From Lasiodiplodia sp. COLG20 (Eukaryota > Ascomycota > Dothideomycetes > Botryosphaeriales > Botryosphaeriaceae): DNA of 64,000 nt. Shown here piece by piece: positions 1 to 11,254 of the stretch (the first letter of the stretch is position 1; every line of letters begins with the position of its first letter). The notes under the pieces were generated by a model. The model was not told where the DNA came from and ran no database searches. It saw only the letters and a list, made by a program, of their open reading frames with translations. The stretch spans positions 620,001 through 684,000 of the forward strand of contig VNWV01000010.1 in the NCBI GenBank assembly GCA_009801085.1. The letters run 5' to 3'. The position numbers and the translations under genes were made by a program.

Positions 1-719
1 AACTGCGAGCTGCCGCGGCACTTGCACGTTTCGATAAAGCGAAGGAAGAACAACAGGAGGATGCACTCAAACAGGAGGTGCCGGGCGAGTCTTGCACAGA
101 ATCCGAGTATGATTCTGATGGAGTTGATGGCCCTGCCGCTCTTGATATCGATGGCAACGAGTTGAGAGACGGCAACGGCAACGGTTTTATCAGGATTTGC
201 GAAGATGAAGACCAGGATGATGTTCACGTCAAGCAAGAGATGGACGAGCTCAGGGAGCTACGCCAGGAAAAAATTACCAAGTTCACGAAGAAGCAACCGC
301 AATCCGAGGGAACTGCACAGGAGCTCATTGACTTGACAAAAGACAGCCCACCAGCAGCAAAATCGGGTCAGGAACCGGTCAAGATCAGCAGCTCCAACAA
401 AAGGCATGGGGCCAACTCCAAAGCAGGCCAATCGTCAACAAGCCGTGTGAACACTTCAAACTCGTCTAACACGAAAACCAACTCGACCAGCAAGAAGTCG
501 GCTGCCTCATCTCAGCCCTCCGCCAATATGGCATGTCCAATCTGCTCGTTAGACAATGAGCAGAGTGCTCTGACCTGCGCTGCCTGCTCAAACGTGCTCA
601 AGCCAAAAGCTGTACCCGGTTCATGGAAATGCAAGAGCTTGGCATGTCGTGGAGGAGCATACTTGAATGCTGGAGACTCGGCAATGTGCGGTGTATGCGG
701 AGCAGCGAAAGAAGCGTAG
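1..719 (+). CDS. Wss1-like WLM metalloprotease, C-terminal part (5' end outside window)
   Basis: The reading frame is open from base 3, so the gene begins upstream of the window and only the C-terminal ~238 residues are seen. The visible part starts with a charged helical stretch, continues through an acidic and Ser-rich linker, and holds a candidate SUMO-interacting motif (ELIDLTKDSP, near base 325). It ends with two zinc-binding motifs: a RanBP2-type finger (C-x2-C-x10-C-x2-C, bases 532-585) and a second Cys cluster (C-x4-C-x13-C-x2-C, bases 630-696). This tail, with SIM and finger, is what is known for Wss1/WLM-domain proteases, which cut DNA-protein crosslinks and SUMO-conjugates in the nucleus. 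The catalytic WLM domain with its HExxH motif lies outside the window, so the assignment rests on the tail only. Confidence 0.7.
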   Translation, partial: LRAAAALARFDKAKEEQQEDALKQEVPGESCTESEYDSDGVDGPAALDIDGNELRDGNGNGFIRICEDEDQDDVHVKQEMDELRELRQEKITKFTKKQPQSEGTAQELIDLTKDSPPAAKSGQEPVKISSSNKRHGANSKAGQSSTSRVNTSNSSNTKTNSTSKKSAASSQPSANMACPICSLDNEQSALTCAACSNVLKPKAVPGSWKCKSLACRGGAYLNAGDSAMCGVCGAAKEA

Positions 720-2317
720 TGGACTGGAGCCCGTCGACGAGGTTTGTAACATTAGATGTTCATATCAAAGTCCCACAGCCACCACCACCCCCAACGTCTT
801 CGAGCACGTTGCCACCGAGGCCTCCAGTCTTTCTGCCTACAACAAGAAGTCCACCGTCTCTTCCCGCGAAATGATATGCGAGCTAAAAGTATGCCTCAGG
901 GGGGAACAAGTCATGCTGGCAATACGCACCTAACGCAAGGAATGGCTACTCTTCGACGGCGCTCTGAGGTGGAACCATGAGTGTCACAAGATAAAATGTT
1001 TGCTGTATTTGTAGGCGGCTTCGGCATCCTTCTGTTGCTTGCGGCTGGCAAACTAATAGCACTGAAAGAGGAAATGGTGGCGGTTTTGCATTGTCTACGA
1101 TACCATAGCTTAGATAGATATGAAAATGACTTGTAAAGGATTAGTGACATCTTCATTTTAGATATTGAAAACTTCGATGAAAGATGAGAAAATAATTTCA
1201 TTTCACCAAGCTTGAAAATACTCGGAACTATCAAATATTCATCATTCTTCCACTAATCCTTTCTGTCAACGCAATGTCTTGATCTCTGAAGTTAGAAATA
1301 CTGCCATTCTCACTCACAGTAACGCTCATACCAGGACAGCTCAACAGGCTACAATTGAGCATTGCTCGTAGTCTTCAGAGTTGGTGTTGCAGTTGTATTT
1401 GCTAGGCGAAATTGTCAATGCAGAATAGAAACATTTCACACGTAATGATTTCCTCAGAGCTTGCCTCAAATAGCTAAACAATGAAAGATTAAGTTATTCT
1501 GTAGCAAGAACAATCGAACAAATTGAAATGTGAAATGCGGAAAATGAAGGGAAGTGGTGCAAGAACACCAAAAAGAAAAAAAAATCATGGCAGGGTAGGT
1601 ACCAACTACAACACTGTCACCTTTTAACACAACGTTGAAGATCTTACATTACGATTGAGCAGATAAGGCCACTAAAGCCGACCATGCTACATGTCCAAGC
1701 TGTAAAGGTTGAAGGGGAGCTGGAGAGGACAGTGGGAAGGTACAAAGGACTTAAGTATGACAGTAGACTGGTGTTTGAATAAGAAGTACAGCAACGCCTT
1801 GCTTCATTTTGCCCTGAAATAGGCTGTAGGTAATATCAAACCTTGTGTGCGTAAATTTTGGTAACCATGTTAATTCCGAACATAAATAACACAGCACCGA
1901 GCCATGCAATAGATGCCAATAAATCGGGTAGTGAATCTTTCGTCTGATAGCAGGTTTATTCAACCTTCTACCCATTAGAGGGACGTTTCGTGGCCCTGTC
2001 CATTTTGTTACATGGTTGATATGGGTTGTACGGAGATTCACAGCATATTTGTTACTGGATATCTGCAAAGAAGAATCGAGTCCGCTATACTTGCTACATG
2101 CCGTCACTGAATGAGCAGAGAAAAGAAGTTTGTGATATGCAAACAGAGCACACGCTGCCCGTTGCCCATCCCGCATCCATCATCACCCCCGAGGCTCCTC
2201 CTGATATTGCATTCCCTTCGACTTCCCAGTCTTGCATCCCTTGGTATCACACCTCAATCGCCCCCCGTTTGAAAGTTTTGCCTCGTGCATCGGTCCCAAC
2301 CCATCACGTCCGCCAGC
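720..2317. other. Intergenic, convergent 3' ends
   Basis: A 1.6-kb stretch between two convergent genes. It becomes clearly A+T-richer after about base 1000 than the flanking genes. I see no conserved reading frame, RNA gene or repeat. It probably holds the 3' UTRs of both neighbours. Confidence 0.6.
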
Positions 2318-3017
2318 TTATTTCTTGACCGACTTCTCCACCTTGTCCTCCATGACCCGGACGTAGCTTTCTATCCTCTGGACGGCGGACTGCAGGGCCT
2401 ACACACCAGGAAAAAAACACGCGTCAGTAAGTACTCTCATTCTAACCATCAATTGCCGCATTCGGAGGCCTCTCTCAAGCACTCGTTCGCCCCACTGTCA
2501 AAATAGCCGAGGTATCCAAACCCCGGCCCAGCGGCTTCACTCCCCAAAGTCCACAATCGAGTACGCGTGGAGCCATTGGAAGGGAGAAGAGTGAAAGAGA
2601 AAGGGGAGAGAAAGGAAACGTACGTAGATGTCCTCTTGGAGCAGCTGGTTCGCGACCTTGTACTCCTCCATGACATAGTAATACATTCCGGAGCCAGCCG
2701 CAACGGAGCCCGCGAGGAAGCCGAAGATGCTGCAACACCATTCACATTAGCTCAAATGGCCTCACTCATGAGTCGCTTTCGTCGGCGAGCTTCGGCGGCG
2801 TCGGCGTCGGCGTCGTCGTTACAGGCGGTGGTCTGTGGCGTGTGGTGTGAGATGTAAATTTTAAAGAGACTCACGTCGCTCTGAACGCGCCCACCGGCTT
2901 CTTCTGCGGCAGGGCACCGGCCGGCGTCTCGAGCAGGCGCGCGGAGGTCTGGAAGCTGCGGCGCGGAAGGGTGGTGCGGAGGAGGGTGGAAGCGGCGCGA
3001 CGGGAGCAGAAGGCCAT
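2318..3017 (-). CDS. Small mitochondrial single-pass membrane protein with coiled-coil tail
   Basis: Three exons on the minus strand (2875-3017, 2624-2729, 2318-2398) join in frame to give 109 residues. Both introns are GT-AG and the junctions fall inside T-I-F-G and after E-D-I-Y. The protein starts with an Arg/Ser-rich presequence (MAFCSRRAASTLL) that includes RRSFQTSAR, typical of a mitochondrial targeting peptide with its processing site. A Gly/Ala-rich membrane segment (IFGFLAGSVAAGSGMYYYV) follows, then a ~40-residue amphipathic helix with heptad spacing that ends in KSVKK. Proteins of this build are conserved and mostly unnamed in filamentous fungi. The likely place is the mitochondrial inner membrane; the function is unknown. 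The start was chosen because it gives the complete presequence. Confidence 0.75.
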
Positions 3018-3674
3018 TGTTGCAGCTGCGGATCGGGTGCGTCGGTCGGTTGGGCTGATAATTGGCGAGCGCGGAGCTTGCGGCGGTTGGGCGGGTTGAT
3101 GGGGGGGTGAGAGAGAGGCGGATGTCTTGGTTTGCCGGCGTGGAGAGGGGGGTGCCGGCCGTCGGTTTGGGGGGGGCACGGAGGGTGTCTTGCTAATTAC
3201 GCCTAGCTGGTTGGCTGGGTGGGCACGCACAGCTCTCGCTCGGCGAGTCGTTTGGATGTGGGGATGGCAGATTGGTGGTTGCGCGCTCTGGGGATGGGGG
3301 CAAGTGCTTCGGCCGGGCGCGGTGATGATGGCATGAGCTGTCAAAGCTCCCTCCCTGCCGCGACGCGCTTGCGGTTTCGGCTACCGCTCGGATATTGCGC
3401 CCACGGACGTCATCCAGCGGGGCATAAAGTCGCATCTTCCTGAAGCTTCAAACAATGTGCATGAATATACGTAAATACAGCGTATGAACATTCAGCGGTC
3501 TCAAACCATTGCCTTCCGGACGCCGGCAAACCCAATTCCCTCGGAAGAAGTGTGAACTCTCCAGTCCGAACCTTTCTAACCTCAAAAAAACAGATAACAA
3601 AAATATACGGCAAAAGCCCGACCATCGCTGAAAGAGAATAAGAGGGATATACATGTGCGGATGGTTCGTCATAA
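3018..3674. other. Intergenic: promoter of the small mitochondrial gene and 3' end of the carrier gene
   Basis: A 657-bp spacer. The part next to 3018 is G+C-rich with G-runs and is the likely promoter/5' UTR of the small mitochondrial protein. The part next to 3674 is A+T-richer and probably holds the 3' UTR of the carrier gene. No reading frame is supported. Confidence 0.6.
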
Positions 3675-4850
3675 TCATTTCACAGTGATAGGAGCAACCT
3701 TCTTCACCTGCTCCGACACCTGAGGTGCCGCCTTGGCTGCCTTCTCGGCCAAAATTGCAGCAGCCTTCTTCAGCTGCTCTTCGCGGATCTTCCGGACATA
3801 GCGGAAAAGAACAATGAACATCAGTTCCACGCGCTCCTTGGTCATCATCAAGAAGCCCTGCACCAGCAGACCCTTGAGAATCTGGGGACCGATACCCTTG
3901 AACAAGCCGAGCGGACCTTCGTGCTCGATGATGAAAGCCATGACTTCAATGAAAGTCTTGAAGGGCTTTCCTTGGCGCGCTGGCGGGGGCTTGGACTGAA
4001 GGCCGACCTTGGCAACGATAAGTGGCTGGGTAGCGATAGTGGCCAGCGCCTTAGAAAGAGAGCCAAGCACTGGATTACAAAAATTAGCAGGTAGTACAGT
4101 ATGAAATCAGCAGCAGCACCCACAGAATGATTCCCAAGGCTTCAAGTTGGCCTTGCCGGGGAAAAGGCCTTCCCTCAGCCTCTGGTATGCGCCATAGGTA
4201 ATGGCAGGGTTCACAACCAGAACCAAGCTGGCCTTCAGTCCTCTCCAAAGGCCTGTCCATCCATCCTCGCTTGCGATGATTTCGCGACCCGTATCCAGCA
4301 GGCCCTTCCGCTCACTCTTGGCCTGCGTTTGTTGTCTGGTAGTGACCACAGCGACCGGAATAGTAAACAGCTGCGCAACGGCACCAGCGACCGCCCCCAA
4401 GCCAAGCTCTACGGCCGTACTCGGAGCTTTGGGAACCTTCTGGCTCGAGAGGTATAGGGTCCGTACGATAGTGTACCAGTAGAAGTAGGCGAAGTTCGTG
4501 GAGGCGACACCAAGCAGAGAGCCAGGCATGCCGGCGTAGAGTCCGCCGAGGCCATCTTCGTTCACGATTTTGGTAATGGCGTCCCAGGTCGAGGTGTAGT
4601 GCTGGTCGTCGGCCGGGTTGCTGGCGCTGTCGGCGGATTTGGTCTGCTTGACCTGTACTTGGAGACGGGTCTTGACGCTGCAATCTTGTCAGCATGTGCG
4701 CCATGGCCAGACATGGTGCCGGGTTCCGAAGTCGGGTCAAATTTACATGTCGAGCGGATAGACGAGCGCGTTCGCAACCACAGCGCCAGCAGAGCCGGCG
4801 ACTGCATAGCCCCACGGAGGGAGAGGAGCGACCTTGGACTGTCCTGCCAT
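3675..4850 (-). CDS. ANT1: Peroxisomal-type adenine nucleotide carrier (SLC25 family)
   Basis: Three exons (4747-4850, 4124-4677, 3675-4069) join in frame to 350 residues. The first carrier repeat has YPLDIVKTRLQVQ, a full P-x-D/E-x-x-K/R signature. The third has QPLIVAKVGLQ and the second a degenerate form (IPVAVVTTRQQTQ). With about six membrane helices, this is a mitochondrial-carrier-family protein. The order of motifs, the G-L-G-G-L-Y-A-G-M-P-G-S-L-L-G segment and the Lys/Ala-rich C-terminal tail fit fungal ANT1/Pmp47 (human SLC25A17), which exchanges ATP for AMP across the peroxisomal membrane for fatty-acid activation. The family is clear; the peroxisomal subtype is inferred from motif similarity. 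Confidence 0.83.
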
Positions 4851-5610
4851 TTTTGCGACGGCTGCGCAGCGCTATACACTTCGTAGGGAGAGGGAGAATA
4901 AAAGGGCCGGCGCGACGCGAGGACAAAGTCTCAGCTGCGACAACAACGACGGCGCGTGGATGGATACGAGGGCGAGATCAAGAGCCTAGGAAAGCATAAC
5001 AGAAAAAGGGGAGAAAAGTGGAAAAGGCGGACAAATTGCAGCAGGAAAAGCGCGGGATGGTGGTGTAGGCCATGACGGCTGGTAGATCACGACGGCGGGC
5101 AGCCCGCACATGGAGCTCACGGCCGAAGAGGACCGATTTCACCTCGGCTCCTGGCAAACGGCCACGGTCCGGGTGGGACTAGCGCCATCAGATTAGATTG
5201 CGGGCCGATTCTCGCCGGCACCCGTGCGAGTCTGCTGCGGCGAGGACTGCGCCACAAAGCCTCGAGTCAGCCGCAGCGCCTGGTTGGACCTCAACACACT
5301 CTGCTCCAGACGGCCCCTCATCCCGCCCTGGCCTGAGTTTGGACGTGCAGTTACTGGGTGTGGCAATGACTTAAGACCCCACATGTTGACCGCCCGTGTC
5401 GTTCTGCTCCTGCCTTCTACTACGACCACCATCGCTCCTTCTTCAGGGCGATAGGGCTGGAACCAAAAAGACTCGCGCAGGTCCGCAGGCACTTGGACCT
5501 CCCGCTTCCCTAGCCAACTGGTGTTGCTTGACGCCCAATCATGACACATTTGCCCACCGCTCCTCTCTCTGCTCCGTCTCCGTTCTTCTGACTCCGTCTT
5601 TTCGACCATC
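4851..5610. other. Divergent promoter between carrier gene and palB
   Basis: The 760 bp between two divergently transcribed start codons must hold both promoters. The part just upstream of 5611 is pyrimidine-rich (CT-blocks around 5560-5605), a common fungal transcription-start environment. I see no convincing PacC (GCCARG) site in the proximal 100 bp. Confidence 0.55.
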
Positions 5611-8406
5611 ATGGCCAGCCAGCAGGCGCGCGTCTCGGCCGTCGTGGCTGACATGGAGGCGCTTCAGTCGCGCATAGCGGCCGCCCCAACCCGTGACGAA
5701 GCTCTGGACCTCGCTATCAAAGCTGCCGAGCTGTGCATGCAGGCGCTGAAAATTGCTACTGACAAGCGCCAGAAAGCAGATCTGAGCTCTCAGTGCCAAA
5801 CCCTACTCACCGAAGCTGAGCGCATCAAGAAGTCGCCCGAATGGCCAGCAGCGCACCTTCCGAATATCTCATCGCTCAGTTTGGATTCCACTCCGTCACA
5901 GACTGCTAGGACCGTATCGCCCCTCAACTCGTCACCTCAGAAATACCCGAAATTGAAGCCGGAACCTATTTCCGATCGAGTCCTCCCTACGGCCGAGCAA
6001 ATCCTACTGCTGAAGAGCTCCAAGATCAACGGTGCGACTTTCCCTCCGTGGAAAGACGACCCTGCAGCAGCCGATTTCGTCCTGAAGCCAGGCGAGCCCG
6101 CATTTGTTGACGATTCTGAACTCCGTCTTTCCTCAGCTCAGTTGGAGTCTTTCGATGGTTGGAAGCGTGCCAAGGATGCTTTGCCACCTCCAGCCTGGGC
6201 AACCACCGGTACTGCCAAGACCGGACCCACGATGATCACGGAGAATCGTAATGACCTGGTGCAGGACGCCGCAACTGACTGCTCGGTCGTCGCTAGTCTC
6301 CTAGCCGGCACTGCCAGAGTCGAGCGTGGCAATGACAAGCTCCTTTCTAACTTCCTTTGGCCTTACGACTACGCCAATGGCGTGCCGCTTCTCTCGGAGA
6401 ATGGAAAGTATGTGTTTCGCATGAACTTCAACGGTTGTTGGCGGAAAGTAGTCGTAGACGACCGTTTACCCGTGTCAAAAACTACGCGCATGCTTCACGT
6501 CCTTGACCGCCAAAACCCTTCGCTTTTGTGGCCTGCGCTTCTGGAGAAGGCCTATCTCAAGGTCCGTGGAGGATATGATTTTCCGGGCAGCTCTTCCTGC
6601 ACTGACCTCTGGGCTCTTTCCGGCTGGATCCCTGAGCAGATCTACCTTCCTGAAGCTGATATAATTCCCAACGAGCTGTGGGCCCGACTTTTCAACTCTT
6701 TCGGATATGGCGACATTTTGATGACCGTTGGTACTGGGAACATGAGTCGGCGGGCTGAAAAGGAGTTGGGGCTTGAAAGTCAGCATGACTACGCCGTACT
6801 CGACTTAAAGGAGAAAAACGGCGAAAAGAAGCTTCTTCTCAAGAATCCTTGGGCTGAAGGAACTGGATGGCGGAGTGCGCGCCGGCTATCGTATGCGACT
6901 GATGAGGATGCTCCGGGACCCTCGATCGACCCGGATGAGCAGGATCTTGCGCCAGGTACTTTCTGGATCAGTCTCGAGCAAGTCTTTCAGAACTTCGAAA
7001 ATGTGTATGTGAACTGGAACCCTGCTCTGTTTAGCTACAGGCAGGATATCCACTTCCAGTGGAACTTGGCTTCTTCTCGCCATGTTCCAGGCTGTTTCAT
7101 CGACAATCCTCAATTCTCTTTAAAGGTCGAAGGCGGCGAGCCAGTCTGGCTTCTACTTTCTCGACACTTCAAAGATACCGAAGTCGACAGTAGGAACGGA
7201 AGCGGACCACCCCAAAGGAGCGCAACAGCAACTCCTGGAGTCAACTCTGGTGCAGACAGTGGGTACTTCTCTCGCCTATCCCCGGAGACGAGTCAGACGA
7301 GGTCAGAATCCACCGTTCATGGCGACCTTGCTCATGGCTATATCAGCCTGTACATCTTCGATGAGGGTGGAAACCGTGTCTACACCAGCACGGATGCAAT
7401 CGAGAGCGATGCATTTGTAAGCAGCCCGCAGATGCTCCTCAAATGGAAGAATCCCTCCAAGGCAACGTACACCGTGGTCGTCGAGCAGATGGAGCTCCCG
7501 TCCGACGCATATACTTTCACCCTGTCCGCATTCTCCCCTAAGCGCGTGTACCTTGACCACGCCAGAGAGAAACACGCCTACAGCTCTAAGCGGAAGTCAG
7601 CGTGGAGCAAGAGCACCAGCGGTGGGAACCTGCAAAGTCCGGAGTTCAGCAAGAATCCGCAGTTCAAGCTATACGTGACACAGGCAACGTCTCTGGCCGT
7701 GCTGCTGCAGGTACCGGACGAGGATATCAAAGCCAACGTGGTCGTTCTACACGGCAAGGGCAAGAGAGTGCACGCTGTCAAAAACCGCGACATAGTGGTC
7801 AGCTCAGGGCTCTACAAGAAACACTGCGCCTTCGCGGAGATTCAAAACTTAGACATCGGCGTGTACACAATTGCTTGCTCTACGTTTGAGGCTGGACAAG
7901 AAGCAAGCTTTGACCTCCGAGTGGATAGCGACGTTCGTTGCGAGCTTACACCCATCCTTCAAGAAGGAGCTGGGATGGTGTCGATGCAGCTGGCGCAGGC
8001 GTGCTTCAGCCCCACGAGCAACCGAATCGCAGCGCCAGTGGTACCGCGGAAGCTCATTCGCGTGAAGATTGTTGCGAGGTTCACGCGGGCCTTTGGCACT
8101 CAAGACGCTGCCGGGTTCCAGGCACGGACGCGCAGCCCACTTCGGGTAACGCTAGAGATCGGACGCGGACCAGATCGCCGGATTCTGATCTCTAGCTCGG
8201 GCGGCGAATACAGCGACGCAGAGGGTGGTGTTCGCACCGAGGAGGTGGATCTCAGGCCAGACATGCTGCTCCAGGGCGACATGTGGCTTGTCCTGGACAG
8301 GCTGAGCGGACCGACTACCGGCTACTCGGAATGCTACGCGGTCGAGCTGTTTTGCGACAGCACGAACGGAGCCACGGTGGGCGTATGGCGGGGCTGGGAT
8401 GCGTGA
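5611..8406 (+). CDS. palB: Calpain-like cysteine protease of the ambient-pH pathway
   Basis: An intronless 931-residue protein, matching the usual PalB/Rim13 size. Residues ~5-80 form an MIT-like helical module. The calpain core follows, with Cys224 (in DCSVVASLL), His392 (in HDYAVLDL) and Asn412 (in LKNPWAEG), the complete C-H-N catalytic set. Two calpain-type beta-sandwich domains follow (roughly residues 490-640 and 660-925). In Aspergillus and yeast this protease is recruited to ESCRT-III through Vps32 and makes the signalling cleavage of the PacC/Rim101 transcription factor at alkaline pH. All catalytic residues are present, so it should be active. The start is the first ATG of the frame, in good context (atcATGG). 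Confidence 0.92.
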   Translation: MASQQARVSAVVADMEALQSRIAAAPTRDEALDLAIKAAELCMQALKIATDKRQKADLSSQCQTLLTEAERIKKSPEWPAAHLPNISSLSLDSTPSQTARTVSPLNSSPQKYPKLKPEPISDRVLPTAEQILLLKSSKINGATFPPWKDDPAAADFVLKPGEPAFVDDSELRLSSAQLESFDGWKRAKDALPPPAWATTGTAKTGPTMITENRNDLVQDAATDCSVVASLLAGTARVERGNDKLLSNFLWPYDYANGVPLLSENGKYVFRMNFNGCWRKVVVDDRLPVSKTTRMLHVLDRQNPSLLWPALLEKAYLKVRGGYDFPGSSSCTDLWALSGWIPEQIYLPEADIIPNELWARLFNSFGYGDILMTVGTGNMSRRAEKELGLESQHDYAVLDLKEKNGEKKLLLKNPWAEGTGWRSARRLSYATDEDAPGPSIDPDEQDLAPGTFWISLEQVFQNFENVYVNWNPALFSYRQDIHFQWNLASSRHVPGCFIDNPQFSLKVEGGEPVWLLLSRHFKDTEVDSRNGSGPPQRSATATPGVNSGADSGYFSRLSPETSQTRSESTVHGDLAHGYISLYIFDEGGNRVYTSTDAIESDAFVSSPQMLLKWKNPSKATYTVVVEQMELPSDAYTFTLSAFSPKRVYLDHAREKHAYSSKRKSAWSKSTSGGNLQSPEFSKNPQFKLYVTQATSLAVLLQVPDEDIKANVVVLHGKGKRVHAVKNRDIVVSSGLYKKHCAFAEIQNLDIGVYTIACSTFEAGQEASFDLRVDSDVRCELTPILQEGAGMVSMQLAQACFSPTSNRIAAPVVPRKLIRVKIVARFTRAFGTQDAAGFQARTRSPLRVTLEIGRGPDRRILISSSGGEYSDAEGGVRTEEVDLRPDMLLQGDMWLVLDRLSGPTTGYSECYAVELFCDSTNGATVGVWRGWDA

Positions 8407-9283
8407 TGGAGGCGGTAGTCGGCATGGTGTCGGTTATCACGGCATTGAGTGCTTACGTGCCTGCTTCCTGACGACTTGGCTGGCGCACTCAAAAGTGGAT
8501 TGGGATTGCTCTGGTAGATCGACCGAGGCGAATGGGGCTATGGGCGTTTGGTGGCGTACGGGCAGATTAAACGAGCATGACAATAGGGTAGCAATAAATA
8601 TAGCATTCGTGGGAAATTGGGGGCTCTACTTCAAGCTTTATGGGGCCGCTTCCTAGTTCCCGGGGTGCTGCGATCACGCAGAGGGGCAGCGGAGAAGACG
8701 GCGGACCGGTGAAAGCGCGTGCAGGGGTAGCGGCCGCGAGCTGGAGGACAATGTGCGCGCTTGATTGGCCGCGGAGCGTCGACAGCGCCGCGTACAGCTC
8801 GCGGGAAGCGCATGGTGCGACGGGAGATAAAGGGCGCCGTCCAGGCGCGTCCGCGCGTGGCCGTACTCCTGCGACACAACCGCTGCTCCGGTCGAGTTCC
8901 AGCAGCTGCAAACGGGTTGCGCAGCATATCCCTGTTCGGCCCGCGGGCGGAGCGTGACGTCGACGACCCAAGGCCCCTCCTGGCCTGGTGCACCGCAACA
9001 GATGCACACTACTATTCGTAGCTCGCCGCTGAGAGCCGCACATCGTCACAACCTCCTCCGCGCATCCTCCACGAGCCTCCGCGCACCTCCCACACCTCCC
9101 TTTCTTCTCTCCTCAATCTCGCTTCGGCCGCATTTAGACGCGTCACTCTAAAGGAAACCCAACCCCCCTTCGCCCCAAAAGCCCATAGGGCCCGCTGTTT
9201 TTCCCTTTTTCCCTTTTCCCCTCTGCGACTCAACACTCCTCACGCCGCCACCGCCGTCACACATCAACACCCCCCAGAACACC
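8407..9283. other. Intergenic: palB 3' end and osh4 promoter
   Basis: An 877-bp spacer. The distal half is G+C-rich and the last ~250 bp before 9284 are very C/T-rich (runs of CTCC and TTTCCC), which fits the 5' UTR/promoter of the downstream oxysterol-binding protein gene. No supported reading frame. Confidence 0.55.
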
Positions 9284-11254
9284 ATGGCTTCTTCGTCCTC
9301 AGGCGTCGAGACGACGCCCGCCAGCTCCACCGAGCCCTCGCGCACCGCCACGCCCGCCTCCGCCGCCGTAGTTGAGAAGGCTCCCGATGACAGCTCCAAG
9401 CTGAAGACGTTCCTCGGCATCCTCAGAAAGTGCGTATCCGCATCATCCTTAGCCCGTACAAGCACATACCATGGGGAAATATGAGGCGAAAGACGCGCCT
9501 GGGAGGGATACGATACGAGGTCCTCTGGGGGCGACGCTAAGTCCCATAGGGGAGGGGGGAGCCTCGGAGTCCATGGCACATGACCTGTCGGCCACGAAGA
9601 TCAGAGAAAGCTGACTTTGCTTTGCGTATCCAGGTTTATGGGCGTCTCAGACATCGCCGCTGTCCGCTTCTCGCTGCCCGCGCAGCTGTTGGAACCGACG
9701 CCGAACTTGGGTACGTGGGGCGACCCCATTTCCGCCGCTAGTGGTGATGTTCGTTGAGGAGGAGCTATATGCGCGAGCCCAACGGAGGCCTGCAAAGATG
9801 GATAAAAAGCACAGTAGGACGGAGAGTGCTGACGTTGCGCAGAGTACTGGAATTACTTGGATCGCCCCGAGACCTTCATTGCGTATGTCTAAATTCTCGG
9901 ATTCGCCTTGGTGGATGGTGACTGATGAATGCGACAGGATCGGTGATTCGGAAGAGGCTCTGGGACGCATGCTTGGGACGCTTAGGTTCTGGTTTACAAA
10001 GGACTTGGTATGAAGCTGTGCGGTTGGATAATACGGCATGAGGCGCTAACAGCCGCGGAAGAAATACGTCAAGGGCAAGCCCTGCAAGCCTTACAACTCG
10101 GCCTTGGGCGAATTCTTCAGGGTGAGTAGTCTCTGTAGAGTGAGATTCTTCAGGCGGAGGCGTTAACGTGGAATGCAGTGTAACTGGGAGATCGAAGACA
10201 CTTCGCCACCGCTGAAGTCGGCCAAGGACAGGCCTGCGCAGAGCAGCGCCTCGAGCACCACATCCACCGGAAAGACCGTCAAGGTCTCGTACCTTACCGA
10301 GCAGACCTCCCACCATCCTCCGGTCTCGGCCTTCTGGGTTGACTGCCCCGAGAAGGGAATCACCGCCAAGGGCTATGATCAGCTCAGCGCAAAGTTCACC
10401 GGCACCAGCATAAGAGTGACGCCTGGTGCGCACAACTTGGGCATCTTCATCACCCTGCACAAGTGGGACGAGGAGCAGTACCAGCTTACACACCCCGCTG
10501 CCCACTTGGGTGGCTTGTTGAGAGGTATGGATACCCAAGTTTCAAGAGCTCGTCCAGCGCTGACATGGGATGTGTAGGTTCTCTGAGTGTCACAGTCGCA
10601 GACGTCTGCTACATCACCTGCCCGAAGACGAAGATAAAAGTTATCCTGCACTACCTGGAGGAAGGTTGGCTGGGTAAGACGCAGAACAAGGTTGAGGGTG
10701 TCATCTTCACGTACGACCCAGAGAAGGACGACAAGACGAGGATTAGGGATGTTCCGGACAAGGATGTCCTGGCACGTATTGAGGGTTGCTGGCATGACAA
10801 GATTTACTACTCGATCGGCAGCCAGCCCGTCAGCAAGGCAGCGGTAAGTTTTGGAGTCCGTCAAGGTTTCCTCAACAGCTTCTAACACGTCCATTTGCCA
10901 CAGGAGAAGATACTACTCATTGACGTCGGCCCGCTCTTCCCTGTGCCCAAGATCATTCCTCCCGATGAGGCGCAACTGCCGAACGAGTCGCGCAAGTTCT
11001 GGGGCGGTGTTACCGAAGCCATCGTCACCAAGCAGTACTCGCTCGCCACGACCCGCAAGCAAGAGCTCGAGGAGCGCCAGCGCGAGAAGGCCGCGGAGCG
11101 CAAGGAGAAGGAAGCCGAATGGCAACCTCGCTTCTTCTCGAACGCAACGGATGCGAACGGCAAGCCAGATTTGACCGAGGAGGGTAGACTGGCGCTGGAT
11201 GGACTGCACAAGGGCGACTACAAGCTGGAGGAGAGCAAAGAGCTGGGCGCATAG
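9284..11254 (+). CDS. KES1: Oxysterol-binding protein, Osh4/Kes1 type
   Basis: Eight exons (9284-9429, 9634-9710, 9843-9882, 9938-10007, 10053-10121, 10179-10524, 10578-10843, 10904-11254) join in frame to 454 residues. The family signature EQTSHHPP lies at residues 175-182. The short N-terminal leader, KFMGVSDIAAVRFSLPAQLLEPTPNL, is the lid plus first strand of the ORD fold (only partly quoted elsewhere as FSLPAQLLEP). There is no PH domain or ankyrin repeat, so this is the short Osh4-like class that exchanges sterol for PI4P at ER-Golgi contact sites. The C-terminal helix with many Lys/Glu residues (~380-420) is normal for the family. Yeast Kes1 is 434 residues, so the length agrees. Five of the seven introns lie in the first third of the gene. 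Confidence 0.9.
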
